From Porphyromonadaceae bacterium FC4 (lineage in GTDB: Bacteria; Bacteroidota; Bacteroidia; Bacteroidales; Porphyromonadaceae): a DNA stretch of 64,000 nt. The position numbers were made by a program, and so were the translations under genes. Position 1 is the first letter of the stretch; each line of letters starts with the position of its first letter. Below the pieces are notes generated by a model. It did no database searches. It was given only the letters and a program-made list of their open reading frames with translations, and was not told where the DNA came from. Location: positions 424,186 through 488,185 of the forward strand of contig LT635553.1 of NCBI GenBank assembly GCA_900120395.1, given 5' to 3'. Shown piece after piece: positions 1-7,463 of the stretch.

Positions 1-1758
1 ATCATCAATCAGCTGGATCAAGAAAATGCGGACTATGATAATAGCCTCCAGCAGCTGCAGGCACAGTTTGGCAGCAAGGTGGTGCCGGTGCAGTATCCGG
101 TGACGACGGGTCCGGACTTTAATGAGGTCGTAGACGTTCTGACCAATAAGATGTACCGCTGGGGTCCTCAGGGTGGCAAGCCGGAGGTGCTGGATATTCC
201 GGAGAGCGAGAAGGCGCGTGCCACAGAGTACCACAAGGCTCTGGTGGAGGCTGCAGCGGAGCACGACGAGCAGCTCATGGAGCTTTTCTTTGAGAAAGAG
301 ACCCTCACCGAGGATGAGATGCGTCAGGGCATACGTCAAGGGCTGATCAATAGGGATATGTTCCCGGTCTTCTGCGTGAGTGCCGGCAAGGATATGTGCG
401 TGCGCCGTACACTGGAGTTCCTGGGCGACATCGTCCCCTGTACCGACAAGCTGACTCCTCCCGTGACTGAGGATGGTACCACCATAGCTCCGGATACTGC
501 CGGTCCTACGGTCCTCTATTTCTTCAAGTGCGACCTGGAGCCACACGTGGGCGAGGTGATGTACTTCAAGGTGCTGAGCGGTACCGTGCATGAGGGGGAT
601 GACCTGTACAACACCACCCGCCACGATGCCAAGGAGCGGATCACTCAGCTGCTGGCACCCTACGGACCGAATAAGGAGCGCCTGACCGAGATGAAGGCCG
701 GCGATATCGGCTGTACGGTGAAGCTCAAGGATGTGCGGGTAGGTGATACGCTCTGCGAGAAGGGCGTGGCGTACCGTATGCCCAAAGTGGAGTATCCGGC
801 ACCTAAGTATAGACGTGCGATCGTCGCCGTAAACTCCGGTGAGGCGGAGAAGATGAACGCAGCGCTCACCCGTATGCACGCGGAGGATCCGACGTGGATC
901 GTGGAGCAATCCAAGGAGCTCCGGCAGACGATCGTGCATGGACAGGGGGAGTTTCACCTGCGTACGCTGAAGTGGCGTATCGAGAACAATGATAAGATCC
1001 AGGTGGAGTTTCAGGAGCCGCGGATCCCGTACCGTGAGACAATCACCAAGGCTGCCCGTGCGGACTATCGTCACAAGAAGCAGTCCGGCGGAGCGGGACA
1101 GTTCGGTGAAGTACACCTGATCGTGGAGCCCTACACGGAGGGTATGCCGGAGCCGGGAGTCTATAAGCTCAATGGGCAGGAGATTAAGACCTCTCCCAAG
1201 GACACCATCGTAGTAGATCTGGACTGGGGTGGCAAGCTGGTGCTGGTCAACAGTATCGTGGGTGGTGCGATTGATGCTCGCTTCATCCCCGCGATCCAGA
1301 AGGGGATCATGGAGCGGATGGAGCGCGGACCGCTCACCGGCTCCTACGCCCGAGATGTACGTGTCATCATCTACGACGGTAAGATGCACCCGGTGGACAG
1401 CAACGAAGTCTCCTTCATGCTGGCGGGTCGCAACGCCTTTAGCGAGGCGTTTCGCAATGCCGGACCGAAAGTACTGGAGCCGATCTACAATGTGAAGGTA
1501 CAGATCCCGGCTGAGTTTATGGGCGACACGATGAGTGATCTACAGAACCGTCGCGCACTGATCCTCGGGATGGAAAGCATGAAAGGCTACGAGGAGCTCA
1601 ATGCCCGCGTGCCCCTGAAGGAGCTCTCCAACTACTCTACCACACTGAGCTCCATCACCGGAGGTAGAGGATCGTTCAGCATGGCGTTTGCTGAGTATGA
1701 GCTTGTACCGCAGGAAGTGCAGGAGCAATTATTAGCGGCACACGAGGAAGAAGAGTGA
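1..1758 (+). CDS. Elongation factor G-like protein (EF-G2 type), 5' end cut by window
   Basis: The reading frame is open from base 1, so the N-terminal GTPase motifs lie outside the window. What remains is the end of the G domain, domain II (from about residue 160), domain III, domain IV and domain V. Domain IV shows SGGAGQFGEV and the tip GKMHPVDSNEVSF, which keeps the His/Asp of canonical EF-G; domain V shows NRRALILGM and LSSITGGRGSFSM. The protein acts in ribosomal translocation or a related step. It is not in a str operon (no rpsL, rpsG, rpsJ or tuf nearby), and its sequence departs from canonical EF-G at many conserved sites. This fits the second, non-canonical EF-G carried by many Bacteroidota. 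The family call is firm; the EF-G2 assignment is inference. Confidence 0.88.
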   Translation: MINQLDQENADYDNSLQQLQAQFGSKVVPVQYPVTTGPDFNEVVDVLTNKMYRWGPQGGKPEVLDIPESEKARATEYHKALVEAAAEHDEQLMELFFEKETLTEDEMRQGIRQGLINRDMFPVFCVSAGKDMCVRRTLEFLGDIVPCTDKLTPPVTEDGTTIAPDTAGPTVLYFFKCDLEPHVGEVMYFKVLSGTVHEGDDLYNTTRHDAKERITQLLAPYGPNKERLTEMKAGDIGCTVKLKDVRVGDTLCEKGVAYRMPKVEYPAPKYRRAIVAVNSGEAEKMNAALTRMHAEDPTWIVEQSKELRQTIVHGQGEFHLRTLKWRIENNDKIQVEFQEPRIPYRETITKAARADYRHKKQSGGAGQFGEVHLIVEPYTEGMPEPGVYKLNGQEIKTSPKDTIVVDLDWGGKLVLVNSIVGGAIDARFIPAIQKGIMERMERGPLTGSYARDVRVIIYDGKMHPVDSNEVSFMLAGRNAFSEAFRNAGPKVLEPIYNVKVQIPAEFMGDTMSDLQNRRALILGMESMKGYEELNARVPLKELSNYSTTLSSITGGRGSFSMAFAEYELVPQEVQEQLLAAHEEEE

Positions 1759-1777
1759 TGCCCTCACCACTGTAGAG

Positions 1778-1827
1778 CTGACCGGGGGGCCGGACGGATG
1801 ACGAAAAGCTCCCCGGTTAGTTCTATT
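1778..1827 (+). terminator. Probable terminator of the EF-G-like gene
   Basis: A 10-bp stem (1778-1787 with 1811-1820, CTGACCGGGG with CCCCGGTTAG, one G-T pair) starts 19 bases after the stop codon and is followed by a T-rich stretch, TTCTATT. The loop is long and the T-tract weak, so the call is moderate. Confidence 0.45.
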
Positions 1828-1874
1828 AACATCAGTGGGTTACAAGCCTTGGTGCAATTATTTCATCCAAAAGC

Positions 1875-1905
1875 TTTGGTAGAATCAAAATTATTTGTAT
1901 CTTTG
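1875..1905 (+). promoter_or_regulatory. Promoter of tRNA-Asp
   Basis: TTTG at 1875-1878, a 19-bp spacer, then TATCTTTG at 1898-1905. This matches the Bacteroidota sigma-ABfr pattern (-33 TTTG, -7 TAnnTTTG). The predicted start is about 30 bases before the tRNA. Confidence 0.75.
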
Positions 1906-1940
1906 CAAAGTAAAACGAAAGACGATTGCGTCAGTTAACC

Positions 1941-2014
1941 GGTCTGGTAGTTCAGTTGGTTAGAATGCCTGCCTGTCACGCAGGAGGTCACGGGTTCGAG
2001 TCCCGTCCAGACCG
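1941..2014 (+). tRNA. tRNA-Asp (GTC)
   Basis: The acceptor arms GGTCTGG and CCAGACC pair perfectly. The anticodon stem CCTGC/GCAGG encloses the loop CTGTCAC with anticodon GTC, and the T-loop GTTCGAGTC is standard. The discriminator is G and no CCA is encoded. It stands alone with its own promoter and terminator. Confidence 0.97.
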
Positions 2015-2032
2015 CTGGTAATCGAAATTTGG

Positions 2033-2072
2033 AAGGAGGATGTGTTGAAGCTCAACACATCCTCCTTTTTTT
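2033..2072 (+). terminator. Rho-independent terminator after tRNA-Asp
   Basis: A perfect 16-bp stem (2033-2048 with 2052-2067) with a 3-base loop is followed by seven T. It ends the tRNA-Asp transcript. Confidence 0.9.
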
Positions 2073-2272
2073 GCTTGCCCGGAGCGGGTGTCTGTAGCAG
2101 GCAGGATTTGACTCAACGGATATCGGCGTCATGTAATGGCATACAAGACCATACAGAGCGAAAGAGTCGGCATAAATAAGCTCTTAGAGTGCTAAGGAGA
2201 GCAGTAGGGACGATCGATGTCTGGAAGTTGTAGCTCTCTAGTCAGTTGGCCGGTTGTGTCTCAATCAAAAGA
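2073..2272. other. Intergenic stretch with no recognised feature
   Basis: About 200 bases between the tRNA-Asp terminator and the terminator of the barrel gene. I see no open frame with recognisable protein, no promoter match and no repeat here. Confidence 0.5.
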
Positions 2273-2310
2273 AGAGGGTGTATCAAGAACTACATCTTGA
2301 TACACCCTCT
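2273..2310 (-). terminator. Terminator of the PorT-like barrel gene
   Basis: A perfect 16-bp stem (2273-2288 with 2295-2310) lies just past the stop of the minus-strand gene. On the minus strand it is followed by TCTTTTGATT. Confidence 0.75.
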
Positions 2311-2362
2311 CTATGGTGAGGTGACCTCTAGGGATCACCTATCGTCTTTAGATGTGCTTGAC

Positions 2363-3061
2363 TTAGAAGCGGTAACCTACAGTCACGAAGAAGTTGCTGT
2401 TGTTGGTCTTCTCAGCAAATGTTGAGCGTGCCCAGTCCTCGATCTTCTGGGAGAGTTCGCCACTGGTCATGTTCACACCCTTGCTGATGTCCTGGATACC
2501 GAGCTGGTAGCCCAGTCCGAGCATGAAGTGGTTGAACTCAACACCTGCACCGATGTGGAGACCCCAGTCAAAGCGGTTGTAGACCTTGTCCTTGAAAAGA
2601 TCAATGTCGCTTGAGGACTTTGTCTCTGTACCCTTGGTTACTTTGTCTGTACCATTGATACCAAATCCGAGGTATGGACCTGCGTTGACGAATACGTTGG
2701 TGTGATCAGCGACGCCAAAGCGAGCGTTAACCAAGATGGGGATGTCTATGTAGTTGAGCTGACGTACGACGTTAACTGCCTTGTCACCCTCAGACTTTGT
2801 AGAAGCCAGCTTTGCACCCTTCATGGAGAAGTACACACCGGGCTGGAGAGACAGCTGAGCTGCGCCAAGGTCTGTGAATGTCCAGTCGAGGGAGACACCA
2901 CCGCGGAACCCGCTGAGGAGCTCTGCCTTTGCGTTGCCACTGTCGATGTTAGCTAGGTTAGAGCCTTGGTAGCCAAGGTTAACAATAAACGATAGATCCT
3001 GTGCCATGGCACTCATGGAGAGTGCGAGGGCTGCTGTTGCAGCAATGATTATTTTCTTCAT
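2363..3061 (-). CDS. Outer-membrane beta-barrel protein, PorT-like
   Basis: 232 residues. The first 20 form a signal peptide (MKKIIIAATAALALSMSAMA, probable cleavage before QDL). The rest alternates polar and hydrophobic residues with many Gly/Tyr/Phe positions, including LNYIDIPILVNARFG and a closing NFFVTVGYRF with a terminal Phe, as in outer-membrane barrels assembled by BamA. The pattern fits the outer_membrane_beta-brl_2/PorT group, very common in Bacteroidota and usually of unknown cargo. It is monocistronic, with its own promoter (3138-3167) and terminator. Function beyond a small surface barrel cannot be read from the sequence; PorT itself is a type IX secretion component, but this paralogue need not be. 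Confidence 0.8.
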   Translation of the reverse strand: MKKIIIAATAALALSMSAMAQDLSFIVNLGYQGSNLANIDSGNAKAELLSGFRGGVSLDWTFTDLGAAQLSLQPGVYFSMKGAKLASTKSEGDKAVNVVRQLNYIDIPILVNARFGVADHTNVFVNAGPYLGFGINGTDKVTKGTETKSSSDIDLFKDKVYNRFDWGLHIGAGVEFNHFMLGLGYQLGIQDISKGVNMTSGELSQKIEDWARSTFAEKTNNSNFFVTVGYRF

Positions 3062-3137
3062 AACTTTTTCTCTTTGTGTTCTTAATCAATAAACGTTTTC
3101 AAAATTCTAGTGCTGATTTTCAGCATTCATTCACAGA

Positions 3138-3167
3138 CAAAGGTACGTAAAAAAACAATACCTCAAA
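3138..3167 (-). promoter_or_regulatory. Promoter of the PorT-like barrel gene
   Basis: Read on the minus strand: TTTG (3167-3164), 18-bp spacer, TACCTTTG (3145-3138). The leader to the start codon would be about 70 bases. Confidence 0.7.
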
Positions 3168-3246
3168 ACCAATGGTGTGAAAAATACGTTAAGCCACCAA
3201 TCGTCAGCAGTGAAGTAAGAGAATTTTTTGGCCTTCGGATTCGGAC

Positions 3247-3340
3247 AAAAAATTTGACGGATAGTAGCGAAAAGTTTCCAGTAGGAAAGAGAAATGTTTC
3301 ACGGATAGAAGCGAACGGTTTTCAGTAGGAAACTTTTTGC
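3247..3340 (-). repeat. Interspersed 92-bp tandem-hairpin repeat, copy 1
   Basis: Read on the minus strand: CAAAAAG, hairpin TTTCC-TACT-GAAAA (slightly decayed), CGCTTCTATCCGTGAAAC, then a second unit with hairpin TTTCC-TACT-GGAAAC and CGCTACTATCCGTCAAAT, and an oligo-T end. It begins only about 8 bases after the murD stop codon, so the usual left arm is missing here. It marks the downstream end of the shortened division cluster. Confidence 0.9.
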
Positions 3341-3347
3341 CTTCAGA

Positions 3348-4715
3348 TTACTTGCCGGTGCGCTTCTTTGCCTCCGCCTTGAAGCAGTCGCCTCGGTGCT
3401 CGTAGTTGTGAAACAGATCGAACGAGGCACAAGCCGGTGAGAGGAGAAATGTGTCGCCCTCCTCCGTCTTGATCCGGTCCAGTACGCCAAAGGCATCCGT
3501 CATGCTTCGGACATCGTATGCCGGGATCGGCAGGGCGTCAAAGGCTGCGTGGAGCTTTTGGGAGTCGGTGGTGAGGTAGATGAGCGCTTTGCACTTTTGC
3601 TGCACGAGCGGGAGGATCTGTGCATAGTCGTTGCCCTTATCCGTGCCCCCAAGGATGAGGATGGTGCGGTGGTCCTTCATCGCCCCGAGAGCGTAGTGGG
3701 TGGCATCGATATTGGTGGCCTTGGAGTCGTTGATGAAAGTGATGCCGTGCCAGGCGCCTGCCGGCTCCATCCGGTGCGGGATGCCGGCGAAGTGGTCGAG
3801 GGCTTTTTGGACCGTGCCATCGGATAGCGACTGGTCTGCGCCGAGGGCTCTTAGGACAAGGCAGGCTGCCATGACGTTGGCAGCGTTGTGCTCGCCCTTG
3901 AGCTGCATCCGGCTGTAGTCTATAGTGGCAGTGGAACCGCTGTTTAGGCGGAAGTGTAGGACTCCGTCTCTGTAGTACGCCGTGGCGGACTCGTCCTCAA
4001 GCGAGAAGGTGAGCTCCTGCGAGTGAAGGGCGGGGGAGCGTTCCACCAGCTGCCGGGAGATGGGGTCGTCGAGGTTGAGGATGTGTAGGTCGCCGGGGGT
4101 CTGGTTTTGAAAAACGCGCCACTTGGCATCGGCATACTTGTCCAGACTGTGCTCGTAGCGGTCGAGGTGGTCGGGGGTGACGTTGAGGAGGGCGGCTACG
4201 TGGAGCCGAGTGTGGTACATGTGGTCCAGCTGAAAGGAGCTGAGCTCGATGACGTAGTACCGGTGCGGGTCAGAGGCGACACAGCGGGCGAGAGAGGTGC
4301 CGATATTGCCACAGGCTATGGCATCTAGTCCGCAAGCACGCAGGAGGTATGCCGTGAGGGTGGTAGTGGTGGTCTTGCCATTGCTACCTGTGATGCCTAT
4401 GAGCGTGCTGTCGCCTACGAAGCGTGCCGCGTACTCGGGCTCCGAGAGGATGGGGATGCCTGCTTCCTCGCAACGTCGAACCACGGGGGCAGTGTCCGGT
4501 ATGCCCGGGCTCTTGATGACGGCGGTGGCGTGCTCGAGATCGGGGAGCGTGTGCCCACCCTCCTCGTAGGGCACGTCATTTTTGATCAATAGGTCGCGGG
4601 TCTCGGTCAGGAGCGTCCCGCTGTCGGAGAGCAGTACACGGGCACCTTGCTGCTTTGCCAGTAGTGCACTCCAGAGTCCGCTCTCTCCTCCTCCCAGTAC
4701 AATGATGTAATCCAT
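3348..4715 (-). CDS. murD: UDP-N-acetylmuramoyl-L-alanine--D-glutamate ligase
   Basis: 455 residues, normal for MurD. It adds D-glutamate to UDP-MurNAc-L-Ala in the cytoplasm during peptidoglycan synthesis. The N-terminus has a Rossmann-like start (IIVLGGGESGLWSALLA). The Mur ligase ATP site GITGSNGKTTTT is at residues 107-118, and the central domain (LNVTPDHLDRYEH) and C-terminal ligase domain (FINDSKATNIDATHYAL) are typical. The gene starts 7 bases after mraY in one operon from ftsL. In most Bacteroidota ftsW, murG, murC, ftsQ, ftsA and ftsZ follow; here the operon stops and repeat copy 1 follows the stop codon. Confidence 0.97.
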   Translation of the reverse strand: MDYIIVLGGGESGLWSALLAKQQGARVLLSDSGTLLTETRDLLIKNDVPYEEGGHTLPDLEHATAVIKSPGIPDTAPVVRRCEEAGIPILSEPEYAARFVGDSTLIGITGSNGKTTTTTLTAYLLRACGLDAIACGNIGTSLARCVASDPHRYYVIELSSFQLDHMYHTRLHVAALLNVTPDHLDRYEHSLDKYADAKWRVFQNQTPGDLHILNLDDPISRQLVERSPALHSQELTFSLEDESATAYYRDGVLHFRLNSGSTATIDYSRMQLKGEHNAANVMAACLVLRALGADQSLSDGTVQKALDHFAGIPHRMEPAGAWHGITFINDSKATNIDATHYALGAMKDHRTILILGGTDKGNDYAQILPLVQQKCKALIYLTTDSQKLHAAFDALPIPAYDVRSMTDAFGVLDRIKTEEGDTFLLSPACASFDLFHNYEHRGDCFKAEAKKRTGK

Positions 4716-4722
4716 GGTAAAC

Positions 4723-5988
4723 TTACCTGAGCTTTAGCGTGACTATAGTGAGTACCGCCAGCATGATGCCTATGAGCCAAAAGCGGACGGTGATCTTGGA
4801 CTCGGGGACGGCTCTTTTCGGACTCTGTATGAGTGCGTCGATGGTGCCGTTGCCGGGCTTTTGGAAATGGTGGTGCAGAGGGGTCATCTTGAAGACACGA
4901 CGACCGGTGCCGGTGCGTCGCTTGGTCGCCTTGAAGTAGGTCGTCTGGATGATGACCGAGAGGGTCTCGACCAAAAATACTCCGCAGAGGATGGGCAGGA
5001 GGAGCTCTTTGCGGATGATGATGGAGAAGACGGCAATGATCCCGCCCAGCGTGAGGCTACCGGTGTCGCCCATGAAGACCTGTGCAGGGTAGGCGTTGTA
5101 CCAGAGGAAGCCAACGGTAGCACCGATAAAGGCGGCGGCAAAGATCACCAGCTCCTCTGCACCGGGGATGAACATGATGTTGAGGTAGGAGGCAAACTCG
5201 ATGTGCGAACTCATGTAGGCAAAGACACCCAGCACCACCCCAATGATCGCCGAGGAACCTGTGGCGAGGCCGTCGAGCCCGTCCGTGAGGTTGGCACCGT
5301 TGGAGACTGCCATGACGATGAACACAAAGATGAGGGTGACAAAGATGAGGGTGAAGAGTTCGCTGTTTTGCCCCAGGCCGAGCCACTGCGCCACTTCAGC
5401 GTAGTCGAGGTTGTTGTTTTTGACAAAAGGGATGGTGGTCTTGAGCGAGCGAATCTCCGTGGTGTCGAAGACCACATGCTGCTCACCATGCTCAGTGATG
5501 ACCTCGGCGTTGTCCTTGATGACGACTGCCGGGCTTGTCAGCATGACCATCGCGACCAAGACACCCAGACCAAGCTGGGCAATGAGCTTGTACCGACCGT
5601 GAATGCCTTCCTTGTTTTTCTTGAAAATCTTGACGTAGTCGTCGGTAAAGCCCAGGACGCCCAGCCAGAGCGTGGTGACGATCATGAGGAGGATGTAGAT
5701 GTTGTCCAGACGGCAAAAGAGGAGTACCGGCAGGAGGAGCGAGAGTAGGATAATGATCCCGCCCATGCTGGGGGTGCCCACCTTGGCCAGCTGCCCCTCG
5801 ATGTCGAGTGGCCGGATGGAGTCGCTCATCTGTCGGCGACGGAGGAAGTCTATGATTTTGTCTCCTATCAGAGTCGCTAGGATCAGGCTGAGGATCAGAG
5901 CGAGGGCAGCGCGGGTGGAGGTGTAGGTAAATGCTCCGGCTCCGGGAACATCCTGACTCTGTAGGTACTCAAAAAGGTAGTAGAGCAT
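4723..5988 (-). CDS. mraY: Phospho-N-acetylmuramoyl-pentapeptide transferase
   Basis: 421 residues of polytopic membrane protein. MraY moves phospho-MurNAc-pentapeptide onto undecaprenyl phosphate to form lipid I. Visible signatures are GTPSMGGI near the N-terminus, the Asp pair in FTDDYVKIFKKNKEG, NLTDGLDGLA and FMGDTGSLTLGG. It is about 60 residues longer than the E. coli enzyme because of an insertion around residues 155-215 (from AVVIKDNAEVITEHGEQ), an expansion usual in Bacteroidota. Its ATG overlaps the murE stop by one base, so the two are probably translationally coupled. Confidence 0.97.
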   Translation of the reverse strand: MLYYLFEYLQSQDVPGAGAFTYTSTRAALALILSLILATLIGDKIIDFLRRRQMSDSIRPLDIEGQLAKVGTPSMGGIIILLSLLLPVLLFCRLDNIYILLMIVTTLWLGVLGFTDDYVKIFKKNKEGIHGRYKLIAQLGLGVLVAMVMLTSPAVVIKDNAEVITEHGEQHVVFDTTEIRSLKTTIPFVKNNNLDYAEVAQWLGLGQNSELFTLIFVTLIFVFIVMAVSNGANLTDGLDGLATGSSAIIGVVLGVFAYMSSHIEFASYLNIMFIPGAEELVIFAAAFIGATVGFLWYNAYPAQVFMGDTGSLTLGGIIAVFSIIIRKELLLPILCGVFLVETLSVIIQTTYFKATKRRTGTGRRVFKMTPLHHHFQKPGNGTIDALIQSPKRAVPESKITVRFWLIGIMLAVLTIVTLKLR

Positions 5989-7457
5989 CAGTCGTTCTTT
6001 TTCTCGTTTTCAAAAATAACCTTGACCTCCTCTACGTCGCTGAAGTGGTGTCGGACTCCATTGATCTCTTGGTACGGCTCGTGACCCTTTCCTGCGATGA
6101 GGATGATGTCCTTGGGCATAGCCATCGTGCAGGCGGTGCGGATGGCGTCTCGGCGTGAAGTGATGCAGAGCGTGCGTGTCGTCTCCTCTTTGCTCAGTCC
6201 CTTGTACATCTGGGTGATGATGGCATCGGGATCCTCTGTCCGGGGATTGTCCGACGTCAGGATGAGTAGGTCGGAGTAGCGTACCGCCGTGGCTGCCATG
6301 ATGGGGCGCTTGCCGTGGTCGCGGTCGCCGCCTGCACCTACTACTGTGATGATCCGTCCGCCATGGCTCTTTCGGAGCTCAGTTAGCGTCTGCAGGACGT
6401 TTTGGAGCGCATCGGGTGTGTGGGCAAAGTCGACGATGGCGACATAGCCCTTGGGAGAAGTCTGAGCCTGGAAACGCCCCGCAACCGGGCTCAGACCGCT
6501 CAGGATCCGAAGAACCTCCGTGTGGTCTTGCCCCAACAATATCGCTGCTCCGTAGACGGCAAGGATGTTGTAGGCATTGAAGGCCCCTACGAGCCGGGTC
6601 GTCAGCTCGGTGCCGTTGATGAAGAGATCCGTCCCGTCCAGGTGTTGCTCCATGATCTGTCCCTTGAAGTCAGCGTCCCTCTTGAGTGCGTAGGTGTGTA
6701 CCTCGGAGCGGGTGTTTTGGACCATCACTGCACCGTTGGTCTCGTCGATATTGGTGAGCGCAAAGGCGTCTTTTGGAAGCCCGTCAAAGAAAGACTGCTT
6801 GGCGTGAAGGTAGTTGGCAAAAGTCTTGTGGAAGTCCAGGTGGTCGCGGGTAAGGTTGGTGAAGATACCTCCTCTGAATGTCGTCCCTCCGATCCGGTGC
6901 TGGACGACAGAGTGTGAGGAGACTTCCATGAAGGCGTACTCACAGCCTGCCTCCACCATCTGTGCCAAGTACGCCTGCAGGGTGAGGGCATCCGGGGTTG
7001 TGAGTCGGCTCGGTATCTCCTGCCCGTCGACGATGACGCAGACCGTACTGATGAGTCCGCTCTTGTGTCCCAGTCCTGAGAAGAGCCGATACAGGAGTGT
7101 AGCTATCGTGGTCTTGCCATTTGTGCCGGTCACGCCCACCAACTTCAGCTTGTCCGACGGGTGGTCGTAAAAGTTGGCTGCCAGCGGTCCCACTATCACA
7201 TCGGTGTGCTCCACCCGTAGGTAGGTGACCCCTGTCTTCCGCTCTTCGGGTACGGTCTCGCAGAGGATGGCAGTCGCTCCCTTTTCCTCAGCTTGCGCGA
7301 TAAAGTCGTGACCGTCCGTCACTGTTCCGCGGATGGCTACAAAGAGCTCGCCGGGCTGGACGGAGCGAGAGTCGTTGGTTATCCTCGTAATCTCTATCTG
7401 GTCATCACCCTCTATTATCTCATGGGGGATGCCCTTCATCAGTTTATTTAGGATCAT
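5988..7457 (-). CDS. murE: UDP-MurNAc-tripeptide synthetase
   Basis: 489 residues. Adds the third amino acid to UDP-MurNAc-L-Ala-D-Glu. The ATP site GVTGTNGKTT is near residue 110. The residue-binding motif reads DNPR (LTSDNPRTEDPDAI), the form found in diaminopimelate-adding enzymes rather than lysine-adding ones. Whether the meso or LL isomer is used cannot be told from the sequence. It lies 6 bases after ftsI and overlaps mraY by one base. Confidence 0.96.
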   Translation of the reverse strand: MILNKLMKGIPHEIIEGDDQIEITRITNDSRSVQPGELFVAIRGTVTDGHDFIAQAEEKGATAILCETVPEERKTGVTYLRVEHTDVIVGPLAANFYDHPSDKLKLVGVTGTNGKTTIATLLYRLFSGLGHKSGLISTVCVIVDGQEIPSRLTTPDALTLQAYLAQMVEAGCEYAFMEVSSHSVVQHRIGGTTFRGGIFTNLTRDHLDFHKTFANYLHAKQSFFDGLPKDAFALTNIDETNGAVMVQNTRSEVHTYALKRDADFKGQIMEQHLDGTDLFINGTELTTRLVGAFNAYNILAVYGAAILLGQDHTEVLRILSGLSPVAGRFQAQTSPKGYVAIVDFAHTPDALQNVLQTLTELRKSHGGRIITVVGAGGDRDHGKRPIMAATAVRYSDLLILTSDNPRTEDPDAIITQMYKGLSKEETTRTLCITSRRDAIRTACTMAMPKDIILIAGKGHEPYQEINGVRHHFSDVEEVKVIFENEKKND

Positions 7458-7463
7458 GGTTGG

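Noticed and set aside
4861-5748. Plus-strand open frame of 295 codons opposite mraY
   Set aside because: Antisense shadow of a GC-rich, well-identified gene; composition very rich in D/E/V with no family pattern.
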